Below are positions 54,273 through 62,334 of a stretch of DNA of 64,000 nt, piece by piece. The DNA is from Clostridiales bacterium (lineage in GTDB: Bacteria > Bacillota > Clostridia > Peptostreptococcales > Acidaminobacteraceae). The position numbers and the translations under genes are program-made. The notes beneath the pieces were generated by a model, which saw only the letters and a list, made by a program, of their open reading frames with translations, was not told the DNA's origin and made no database searches. The DNA lies in NCBI GenBank assembly GCA_016342415.1, contig JAEIOD010000006.1, forward strand, positions 124,001 through 188,000. Direction: 5' to 3'. How positions within the stretch are numbered: the stretch's first letter is position 1; the number at the start of each line of letters is the position of its first letter.

Positions 54273-55478
54273 TTATTTTTGTACAAAATGTGCTGTTAAC
54301 TCTGGTCCACTATTAAAAGTAATACCAGTACTTTCACATGATTTTTCATGATACCCGTTTTTTCCAGATTCTTTTAAGTCTTCTGAGTCATATATTAAAT
54401 AGGGTACCGGATTAGAAGTATGTGTTCTAGTCCTTACTGGAGTTGGATGATCAGGCAATATCATCATTCTATACGGCTCGTTTTTTTGATCGAGTACTTG
54501 CTTCAAATACTTCACAACGACTTCATCAATTATCTCTATTGACTCTATCTTCTCATCTAAATTACCTTGATGACTGCATTCATCTGGTGCTTCTAAGTGT
54601 AAGTAAACATAATCATTGCCATCTTCTAAAGCTTTTAAGCAAGCGTCTGCTTTACCTTTGAAATTCGTATGAATCGTCCCAGTTGCACCTTCAACGTGAA
54701 TGGCTTCCATACCAGCACATTTGCCGATACCTTTTATTAAATCCACCGCTGAAATGGTAACACCTTTTAGACCATATAAGTCTTCGAACAAGTCCAGTCT
54801 AGGCTTTTTACCTTCACCCCATATCCAAATCATATTGGCTGGATTCAGACCACGTCTTCTTCTATCCTCATTGATCGGATGATGATTTAGAATCTCAAAA
54901 CTCTTTTTCTCAAATGCCCATATCCAATCAACTCCAGCAGGAACATACTTCTCTAACGTCTGTTCCAAGAAGTCATGAGGTGGTTGAAGTTTTAAATCTA
55001 GAGTGCCATTTTCCCACACCACTATATTTCTATAACTTGTACCATCAAAGAATTTTTTGGTCTCATCATTTAAGGCTTCTCTTAACGCATCCATCAACTG
55101 ACTTGCTTCCCCACTCGTAATATCTGAAGCGCTATGATCGATCATCACTTTATTTTCATAAGGCATATCTTCTGATACCGTCACCAAATTGCATCTAAAA
55201 ACAATATCATCTGGTTTCATAGGTATACCGATATTAGCAGCCTCTAATGGTGATCTTCCCGTATGATATTTATCTGGTGCATAACCCATAATCGACAGAT
55301 TCGCAACATCACTACCTGGTGCCATGCCTTCTGGTATTGTATGTACCATACCGAGTTCCGAAACTTTAGCCAATTCATCAATGTTATTTATATTGGCATA
55401 TTCCAAGGGTGTTTTGTTACCAAGTGATGCTATTGACTCATCTGCCATACCATCGATTAATACAACTATATACTTCAT
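54273..55478 (-). CDS. ApgM-superfamily protein, probable homoserine kinase
   Basis: 401 residues, alkaline-phosphatase superfamily, cofactor-independent phosphoglycerate mutase (ApgM) group: VVLIDGMADE, MAPGSDVANLSIMGY with the Ser/Asp, CNLVTV, HLEAPDECSHQGN, ILPDHPTPV and the late His. A subgroup linked to threonine synthase has been proposed as an alternative homoserine kinase. Here it lies three bases after thrC and no other thrB is visible, so that role is more likely than glycolysis. SD GAGGTGA lies at the end of thrC. Confidence 0.75.
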   Translation of the reverse strand: MKYIVVLIDGMADESIASLGNKTPLEYANINNIDELAKVSELGMVHTIPEGMAPGSDVANLSIMGYAPDKYHTGRSPLEAANIGIPMKPDDIVFRCNLVTVSEDMPYENKVMIDHSASDITSGEASQLMDALREALNDETKKFFDGTSYRNIVVWENGTLDLKLQPPHDFLEQTLEKYVPAGVDWIWAFEKKSFEILNHHPINEDRRRRGLNPANMIWIWGEGKKPRLDLFEDLYGLKGVTISAVDLIKGIGKCAGMEAIHVEGATGTIHTNFKGKADACLKALEDGNDYVYLHLEAPDECSHQGNLDEKIESIEIIDEVVVKYLKQVLDQKNEPYRMMILPDHPTPVRTRTHTSNPVPYLIYDSEDLKESGKNGYHEKSCESTGITFNSGPELTAHFVQK

Positions 55479-55481
55479 ATG

Positions 55482-56936
55482 TCACCTCAATATCGTTTCA
55501 ACTGTATTTTTGATAGAAACTTTGCTGATGACATGAGGATGTCTTACCTCATCTTCAGATAAAGTTTCTATTGATTTAGGAATTTCTAAACCTGTCTTTG
55601 CTGATAATATCTTAATCAGTTCAAAGTCATCATCCAATAACAAATCATCTGAAATACTCTTTAAGACATCTCTTGTAAATTTATAAGGGCTTGCTGTTGA
55701 CGCTATTAGAGAAAGCGTTTCATCCCCTGATTCTTTTTTATAATAATCATAGACTACTTCTGCAACCGCTGTATGTGTATCCAGTAAATAACCTTCATTT
55801 TCATAAACTGATTTTATTTTAGAAAGCGTTTCACGTTCTGTTGCAAAGTGTCCAAAGAAATCTGACATCGCTTTTTTACCGTTCTCAGATATTTCATATT
55901 TTTTCTCAGTTTTAAGCTTCATCATCAAGTCATTTACATCTTCTCCGATGAGTGATAAATATCTTTCTAGATTTGAGGATATTAAAATATCCATTGATGG
56001 TGAGTTGGTGACTTTAAACGGTCTATCCAAGTCATATATACCTGTTTTAATAAAATCGCTTAATACAGCATTTTCATTTGAAGCACAGATGAACTTCTTG
56101 ATTGGAAGACCCATTTCCTTAGCATATCTAGCGGCTAAAATATTACCGAAGTTACCTGTTGGTACAACCACATTCATTTCATCACCCAACTCTATAAGCC
56201 CTTTTCTTACATGTTCTAAGTAACCATGGATATAATATACTATTTGAGGTACCAAACGCCCTATGTTAATGGAGTTAGCAGATGAAAATACAAAGCCATC
56301 TGATTTTAATTGTTTTTTAAGTTCATCATCTAAAAAGATTGATTTGACTGCAGACTGTGCATCATCAAAGTTACCCTTGATACCAAAAACAAATGTATTA
56401 TTGCCCTTTTGAGATACCATTTGATGCTTTTGTATATCACTAATACCTTCTGATGGATAGAATACAACTATTTTTGTGCCTTCTACATCAGCAAAACCTT
56501 CAAGTGCCGCTTTACCAGTATCTCCAGAAGTCGCTGTCAAAATAACAATCTCTTCTTTGATTCCAAGTCTTTTCGATGCTTTTTTCATTAAGTAAGGCAA
56601 AATAGATAGTGCCATATCTTTAAAAGCCAAAGTTTTACCATGATACAGTTCTAAAATACTTCTACCTTCCAAGTATTTAATCGGTACAATTTCATCTACA
56701 AACTTTTCATCATAAGCTTTATAAACACTACATTTAATCTCTTGTTCAGAAAAGTCTGTCAAATACAAAGACAACACATTAGATGCCAGTTCTTGATATG
56801 ACTTGGATAATAACTCGGATAAATCCAAGCTTGGAACGGATACCGGCACATACAAACCACCATCTGGTGCTATGCCGTCAACTATGGCTTTCGAACTCAA
56901 AACTGTTTCATTTCCTCTTGTACTCTTATATAACAT
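55482..56936 (-). CDS. thrC: Threonine synthase
   Basis: 484 residues, PLP fold II: YKSTRGNETVLSSKAIVDGI, DGGLYVP, LYHGKTLAFKDMALSILPYL (PLP Lys), LTATSGDTGKAALEGF, VVPTGNFGNILAARYAKEMG and SNLERYLS. It converts O-phosphohomoserine to threonine. Start ATG 56936 follows AGGAGGGTTTG. Operon with the ApgM-like gene. Confidence 0.94.
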   Translation of the reverse strand: MLYKSTRGNETVLSSKAIVDGIAPDGGLYVPVSVPSLDLSELLSKSYQELASNVLSLYLTDFSEQEIKCSVYKAYDEKFVDEIVPIKYLEGRSILELYHGKTLAFKDMALSILPYLMKKASKRLGIKEEIVILTATSGDTGKAALEGFADVEGTKIVVFYPSEGISDIQKHQMVSQKGNNTFVFGIKGNFDDAQSAVKSIFLDDELKKQLKSDGFVFSSANSINIGRLVPQIVYYIHGYLEHVRKGLIELGDEMNVVVPTGNFGNILAARYAKEMGLPIKKFICASNENAVLSDFIKTGIYDLDRPFKVTNSPSMDILISSNLERYLSLIGEDVNDLMMKLKTEKKYEISENGKKAMSDFFGHFATERETLSKIKSVYENEGYLLDTHTAVAEVVYDYYKKESGDETLSLIASTASPYKFTRDVLKSISDDLLLDDDFELIKILSAKTGLEIPKSIETLSEDEVRHPHVISKVSIKNTVETILR

Positions 56937-56995
56937 CAAACCCTCCTGTCCGTGTACTAAAGACACTTGTGTGCATTTTCCATTAAAATTTACTT

Positions 56996-57024
56996 ATTGT
57001 AACATAGTACTATTTAAGACGCAA
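56996..57024 (-). promoter_or_regulatory. thrC promoter
   Basis: TTGCGT (57019-57024), 17-base spacer, TACAAT (56996-57001), about 60 bases before the start codon. Confidence 0.6.
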
Positions 57025-57042
57025 CAGCAACTTTAAAATAAA

Positions 57043-57070
57043 AAACAAGTTTCTTTTCAGAAGCTTGTTT
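57043..57070. terminator. Terminator after the NUDIX gene
   Basis: AAACAAGTTTCT/AGAAGCTTGTTT with a four-base loop and one non-Watson-Crick pair. It has T-rich flanks in both directions, lying 46 bases past the NUDIX stop. Confidence 0.7.
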
Positions 57071-57116
57071 TGCTATACCGTATTTTTTTTGCTTTTTAAT
57101 AGACTTATATCACTGA

Positions 57117-57773
57117 CTATTTGATAAATTTCTTAACTGTTTCACAAACAATTTGAGCTGTGATACCCCAAAGTGTCCCATGTTCCGTTCTATAAACATA
57201 AACTTCTCTTAAACTGTCATTCCAGGAATGATGGTATCTTTCTGGTAAATCCAACTCCTTAACAGGAAAATACTCAATTAGATTACCCTCATCATCCACT
57301 TCAGATGAAAAAGACCTTACTTTAATTCCATAGGTTTCCGGTTCGTTTTCTATAAAGTATTCTACAGGAATTGTAAATACATACTCAACTTCATCTTTAC
57401 TGACTTTTAACTCGTCTAGACTATCGATGTGAATAATCCCAAGGAAGTTTTCTATATACACATGAGAAATAAAAGAATCTATTTGCTTGATCACTTCTAT
57501 TTTATCTTTTGTAATACCTAATTCTTCACACGTTTCTCTAACAGCAGTTTCTTCAAAGCTATTGTCCAGTTCAAGATCATATTGCCCACCTGGAAAACTG
57601 ATTTCAGAGCCTTGTCTTATGTGTTTGGCACGCTTTTGAAAGAGAAAATGATACTCGCCTTCTAATTTTACAAGCGCTACAAAAACAGCAAAATGCCCTA
57701 ATTTATGGCGACCTAAAATATCATGTTCCTCCGGTAAATTATTTATAAATGTTTCGAATTTATTTTGATTCAT
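57117..57773 (-). CDS. NUDIX hydrolase, CoA pyrophosphatase-like
   Basis: 218 residues. The Nudix box is complete (GGQYDLELDNSFEETAVRET then CEELG). Just before it KRAKHIRQGSEISFPGG resembles the NuCoA motif of CoA and acyl-CoA diphosphatases. It may trim oxidised CoA or a nucleotide sugar. The ATG lies one base after the galM stop with AAGGTTGAG ahead; upstream in-frame codons overlap galM and are not needed. Confidence 0.82.
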   Translation of the reverse strand: MNQNKFETFINNLPEEHDILGRHKLGHFAVFVALVKLEGEYHFLFQKRAKHIRQGSEISFPGGQYDLELDNSFEETAVRETCEELGITKDKIEVIKQIDSFISHVYIENFLGIIHIDSLDELKVSKDEVEYVFTIPVEYFIENEPETYGIKVRSFSSEVDDEGNLIEYFPVKELDLPERYHHSWNDSLREVYVYRTEHGTLWGITAQIVCETVKKFIK

Positions 57774-57774
57774 A

Positions 57775-58731
57775 TCACTCAACCTTAAATTTATAAACTG
57801 TCTTTTGTGCATAAACCTCATCCTTTTTTAGAATACACGTTGTGAAATGAGGATGGTTTAAACTATCAGGTTCCTTTTGAAATTCAATTGCTAAACCCTG
57901 GTGTTTTTTATGTCCTTCCAAGGGGAAATTGTAACTGTAGAGTACAACACATGGCTGATCTGACGATATCATCAATTGTCTGCCTGTTGTTTCATCGGAA
58001 AGTTTTAATTTTACGTCACCATTTACCAGCCATGGATGATCATATCCACCACCATTTTTCAGCTGTTGATCTTCTAAGAAAATATCTCTACCGATCTTTT
58101 TAGGGATTCTGAAATCAAATGGTGTTTCCTTTACATCTAATAAATTCCCTGTCGGTATAGAAAGCTCATCAATTTCTAATAACTGATCACTGTTTACCAT
58201 CAACTCCATTTCTAAAATGGTTTCTTTTGGATTTAAATTAAAGTAACTGTGATTGGTTAAATTCAAAAGCGTATCCTGATCTGAAATCCCTTTATAATCA
58301 ATAATCAGTTCATCTTTATCTGTAAGTGTATATCTTACAGTCATCTCTACCGTACCAGGAAAACCTTCTTCACCATCTGGAGAGACATAAGTAAGAATCA
58401 ATGAACCAGGACATTCTTTAACGTCCCATATCTTCTTGTCAAAGCCATTAGAACCACCGTGGAGTCCATTGCCTCTATCTATTGCAGGCATTTGATAGTG
58501 CTTATTATTAAGCGTATAAATACCCTCTTTAATTCTACCTGCGGTTCTTCCGATAATTGCACCAAAGAAGGCATCATTGTTAATATAATCTTCTATATGT
58601 TCAAAGCCATGAATGATGTTTTCAAAGTTTCCTTCTCTATCAGGTACTTTGATTTCATGGATGATGCCACCCAAATTTAAAATAGTGACTTCAATATTGT
58701 GTTTGTTTTTAAGTGTATAAGCTTTTATCAT
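57775..58731 (-). CDS. galM: Aldose 1-epimerase
   Basis: 318 residues. NLGGIIHEIKVPDREGN, NDAFFGAIIGRTAGRI, GNGLHGGSNGFDKKIW, LTNHSYFNL (catalytic His), GGGYDHPWLV and AIEFQKEPDSLNHPHF (catalytic Glu) match mutarotases. It interconverts alpha and beta anomers of hexoses. SD GGAGGAG. First gene of a pair with the NUDIX hydrolase. Confidence 0.93.
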   Translation of the reverse strand: MIKAYTLKNKHNIEVTILNLGGIIHEIKVPDREGNFENIIHGFEHIEDYINNDAFFGAIIGRTAGRIKEGIYTLNNKHYQMPAIDRGNGLHGGSNGFDKKIWDVKECPGSLILTYVSPDGEEGFPGTVEMTVRYTLTDKDELIIDYKGISDQDTLLNLTNHSYFNLNPKETILEMELMVNSDQLLEIDELSIPTGNLLDVKETPFDFRIPKKIGRDIFLEDQQLKNGGGYDHPWLVNGDVKLKLSDETTGRQLMISSDQPCVVLYSYNFPLEGHKKHQGLAIEFQKEPDSLNHPHFTTCILKKDEVYAQKTVYKFKVE

Positions 58732-58772
58732 AAACTCCTCCGTTCATTTAATAGTATACCTCTAAATCGAAA

Positions 58773-58797
58773 AAAATGGGACATAAAATCCCATTTT
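58773..58797 (-). terminator. Terminator of the APH-like kinase gene
   Basis: AAAATGGGA/TCCCATTTT with a seven-base loop; on the minus strand the 3' side runs on as TTTTTT. Confidence 0.85.
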
Positions 58798-58891
58798 CTC
58801 ATTCCATAATTACAGCAACTTTATGAGTTTTTTATCATCAAATAACGGTAAATGGTAATTTCAGATTGCTTTTAATCTATAAGAATTGCCT

Positions 58892-59542
58892 TCATACCTT
58901 CTCCAATACCAATGCTTTCTTCAGATATAAAATATCTTCTCTATTTTCTGTATCCGTTGGAACCGGTGTATACTCTACTAGAAATACAGTTCTAGCAATA
59001 TCATATAAATAACTACCTCTACACACATTCATAAAATCAATTACCACGAACTGCCCATTTGACATTATGATGTTGCCTGGATGAAAATCACCATGACATA
59101 ATATCTCATCATCAACTAGTCTGTCTAATAACTGTAACTTTTTTTCACATTTCATAGAGTTAACCGATGAGGCATTTTTTATATTGGCTTTTAAAAAGTC
59201 CTTGTACTTAGGAACATCATCAATCTTATACTGTAAGATTGATTTATGCAGTTCAGCCATATAGACTGCACATTGTTTCACATCCTGGGTTTCAATCACC
59301 CAATCCAACAGGGAGTCACCTGTGATTTTATTATAGACAATGCCCGTTTGATTTTCGTATGAAATCATCTCATATGCTTTGGGTTTTCCAAAACTCATCG
59401 TTTCTATTGCCTTTGCATTATGAAACTCTTTTTCTATGGATTCTAAAGGATATCCTGAATTAAAAAGTTTCAGTACTTTATCTTCTTGCCATTCATATAC
59501 CACAGCAGTATTACCCACACCAACTACTTTTCCGTATTTCAT
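58892..59542 (-). CDS. APH/choline-kinase-like phosphotransferase, possibly C-terminally shortened
   Basis: 216 residues. GVGNTAVVYEW (nucleotide loop), ILCHGDFHPGNII (catalytic loop) and VVIDFMNVCRG (DFG-like metal site) define the aminoglycoside phosphotransferase superfamily; the true substrate may be an alcohol or amine. It starts at ATG 59542 after GTGGGG. It ends ALVLEKV soon after the last motif, shorter than usual; a +1 shift near the stop would add only a few codons. Monocistronic. Confidence 0.75.
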   Translation of the reverse strand: MKYGKVVGVGNTAVVYEWQEDKVLKLFNSGYPLESIEKEFHNAKAIETMSFGKPKAYEMISYENQTGIVYNKITGDSLLDWVIETQDVKQCAVYMAELHKSILQYKIDDVPKYKDFLKANIKNASSVNSMKCEKKLQLLDRLVDDEILCHGDFHPGNIIMSNGQFVVIDFMNVCRGSYLYDIARTVFLVEYTPVPTDTENREDILYLKKALVLEKV

Positions 59543-59701
59543 ACAGCCCCACAATCTAGAAGTTTATTAACTCAAAACTAAAAAATCTACCACTTAATAA
59601 TATCAAACAAATCAGGAATTTTACATTGTTTTAATAATACAAAAAAAAATTACCTACAAAATAAAACTTTTTAGAATCCATTTTATAGGTACAACTTCAT
59701 A

Positions 59702-61216
59702 TTATTCACTTTTAGATTTTGTGTTTAACTCAATAATAAATGCTGTGCCGGTTTCACTTGAAGCATCACAACTAATTGATCCTCCTAGTCCGTTGACAAC
59801 CAGGTTCTCAACAATTGCCAAACCAAGTCCTGTCCCGGGTGATAATCGTTCTACCTTTGAAAAAGGCATAAAAGCAACTTCGCAGAACTCTTCTGTCATC
59901 CCTTTTCCAAAATCTTTAAAAACAATAACTATACCATCCATTATTTTTTTACATGAGATATTTAATTTTATATCCTCTTTCTCCTGATACCCATGAATTA
60001 CAGAATTGTCAACCAATTGCTTAAGTACTTCAAGCATTAATGTAGGCCTTATTAAAAAATCGATACTCTTATCACATTCAATATCATATTTTATACTTTC
60101 ATCATAATCAAACACTATAATATTCATAGACTTCTCAAGAAACTCGTTCATATTAACATCTCTCTCAACTTTATGTTCCAATGAGACATTCAATGCTTTA
60201 AACTGATTAACCAATTTTACTACTTGTCTTAATGATTCACTGAGTTTCTTTTGTGAGATGTCAAGAGACTCGTATTCTCCTATTGGAATTTCATACTTGA
60301 TACCGTCAGACGATTCTCTTAATGACACCATTTGATCTATATACGATGAAATAGTGACAGCATTTCCAAGAGGTGTGCCTATTTCATGAGCAACTCCTGA
60401 AACAAGCTTAGTGGTTAACTTTATATTGGATATCTTTAGTATTTCTTTCTCAGCAGAATGAAGCTTTGAAATCACGCCTTCAAGCTCTGTGTTCTTTTCC
60501 ATAAGCTCATTGGTCCTCATTTCAACCTTATTTTCTAAAGAGTCATTAAGGATTTTTAATTCTTGTGTGTACATGATAACCTGCTCCTTCATAGACATAA
60601 AGGAAGTAATCAAAGAGTCTATTTCCATAATATCCGACTCTAGTTTCATATCAAAATCTTTTATAATGTTATTTGCATAGAATTCCAGTTCCTTTATTGG
60701 TTTTATTGTTTTATTTATATTCCTTGTCATAACGAAGAATATACCTAATATCAACACCAGAACAATGAAAAGCTCCTGCATTGAATCTACCATCAGGTTT
60801 CTATAGAGAGCCTTCTTTGTATACTTCAACTCAAGACTACCAATTACAGAGCCATTTCTATTGATATCACTTGTTATGAGATTAAGATTTTTTTCGTCCG
60901 ACTCCAATACTTTATCGTAAACCACTCCTGTTATGGCATCACGAACAATCAAACTATAGATTTCAGTATTAATAAATACAGAATCCCCTATTGAATGTAT
61001 TTGTTCTTCATCATAATCCCAAACAGCTTCAGTCAGAGAACTTATCAAAACACCGTTTACATTCTCCATTTTATCTTCTAGATTGCTATTAAGTATGTTG
61101 TACTTTACAACAACTTGTATTAACTGCGCTGTAATGAATATCATAAGAATTGCAATTGCGACAGAATGAGTCAAACTCTTAGACAGTTCCTTCTTATCAT
61201 TATTCTTCTTGCTCAT
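59702..61216 (-). CDS. Membrane sensor histidine kinase
   Basis: 504 residues: helices at about 16-38 and 145-165 flank an extracellular sensor domain of about 105 residues. A HAMP-like and coiled linker leads to an H-box SGVAHEIGTPLGNAV (phospho-His), N-box LVDNSVIHGYQE, G1 FKDFGKGM and G2 GTGLGLAIVENLV. No receiver domain and no response regulator nearby. I chose ATG 61216, which overlaps the preceding lipoprotein gene by 17 bases; longer frames run deep into that gene. Likely works with the co-transcribed binding protein. Confidence 0.85.
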   Translation of the reverse strand: MSKKNNDKKELSKSLTHSVAIAILMIFITAQLIQVVVKYNILNSNLEDKMENVNGVLISSLTEAVWDYDEEQIHSIGDSVFINTEIYSLIVRDAITGVVYDKVLESDEKNLNLITSDINRNGSVIGSLELKYTKKALYRNLMVDSMQELFIVLVLILGIFFVMTRNINKTIKPIKELEFYANNIIKDFDMKLESDIMEIDSLITSFMSMKEQVIMYTQELKILNDSLENKVEMRTNELMEKNTELEGVISKLHSAEKEILKISNIKLTTKLVSGVAHEIGTPLGNAVTISSYIDQMVSLRESSDGIKYEIPIGEYESLDISQKKLSESLRQVVKLVNQFKALNVSLEHKVERDVNMNEFLEKSMNIIVFDYDESIKYDIECDKSIDFLIRPTLMLEVLKQLVDNSVIHGYQEKEDIKLNISCKKIMDGIVIVFKDFGKGMTEEFCEVAFMPFSKVERLSPGTGLGLAIVENLVVNGLGGSISCDASSETGTAFIIELNTKSKSE

Positions 61217-61970
61217 ATTTCTCAAGAATATCATCATATACTCCGTTCTCATGTATCTTATCCATTCCATCATTGAACTTTTCGAGTATCTCATCGACAT
61301 TAGGATAATCTTTTCCCATTAGAAGAGATAACCAATAACTAAACTCTTCAATTGGTGTAACACCCATTTTACTAACATACTCAGGATAATTATCCTCCAA
61401 TAGATAAAAGGCATTATTTTTATCCATTACAACGAAATCCACTCTTTTATTTATCAATTTTTCCAGAGCATCTAATTCCGAAGTAGAATAATCCAAATTG
61501 ATATTTAAGGTTTCAAGGACTTCTAGGTATTGATATGATTCTAAAACACCTATCCTATAATCACTACGAAATATTTCTTCAACAGTAAAATCATCAATTA
61601 TCTCATCTTCAAGGTATACTAATATAGTTTTCTGGTATATCAGTGGTTTGCTAAACTTATAAGTTCCTTTTCTTATTTCGGTTTCGGTCCAAGGAAAAGA
61701 ACCAAATGCAAGATTATTTTGAACCATTTGCAGGCATCTTTCCCATGGATATAATTCAATAACGACATCAATATCGGTCTCATTAAATGCGGCAAGAACA
61801 ATTTCAGTTGTAACACCTCTATTGGTATCAAAAACAAACGGAGGCCAATAATCAGTAACAATAAGCAGCTGGTTAGTTTCCTCTTTTTCAATATAATCAG
61901 TATTTTCTATTTTCTCAGTACACCCAATCATCATGACCAAAACAATAAAAATTACAAGAATTCGTTTCAT
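61200..61970 (-). CDS. Extracellular solute-binding lipoprotein (SBP_bac_3 type)
   Basis: 256 residues with a lipoprotein signal (hydrophobic core, MMIGC lipobox, Cys17). LLIVTDYWPPFVFDTNRGVT starts the family-3 fold, followed by LYPWERCLQMVQNNLAFGSF, FSKPLIYQKTILVYL and RVDFVVMDKNNAFYLL. No permease genes are present; instead a histidine kinase gene overlaps its end, so it is probably the ligand sensor of that kinase. The ligand is unknown, perhaps an amino acid-like compound. Confidence 0.85.
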   Translation of the reverse strand: MKRILVIFIVLVMMIGCTEKIENTDYIEKEETNQLLIVTDYWPPFVFDTNRGVTTEIVLAAFNETDIDVVIELYPWERCLQMVQNNLAFGSFPWTETEIRKGTYKFSKPLIYQKTILVYLEDEIIDDFTVEEIFRSDYRIGVLESYQYLEVLETLNINLDYSTSELDALEKLINKRVDFVVMDKNNAFYLLEDNYPEYVSKMGVTPIEEFSYWLSLLMGKDYPNVDEILEKFNDGMDKIHENGVYDDILEKYEQEE

Positions 61971-62334
61971 TTAAACACCTCTTCAATTACTTTCACTTAA
62001 GCATATTTTACCCTTTAGCAGTACTAGTAAACATTACCATCAGGTGCTCTACTATTATTTTCTAATATACACCAAGTTAAAACTCAGAAATATCTAAGTA
62101 CTATTTAAAACTCATGTATTGTAGCCGTTACAGTCTTATATCATTCACAAAAGAACTATTTAAAAAGTGGTTTTATTAAACATGTTATGTCATCTGTTTT
62201 TTTATCAAAATAAAGGGATGATTCAATTGAATCCCCCCTAAACAACTGCCATTGTGAATAAACAAATCGCTCCTACCTCTATTTAAACTGACTTGGATAC
62301 ACCAAGTTCATCCGGAGCTCCTAATACTTACCGC
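61971..62334. other. Intergenic region upstream of the sensor lipoprotein
   Basis: No gene, terminator or structured element could be recognised in this stretch. Confidence 0.4.
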
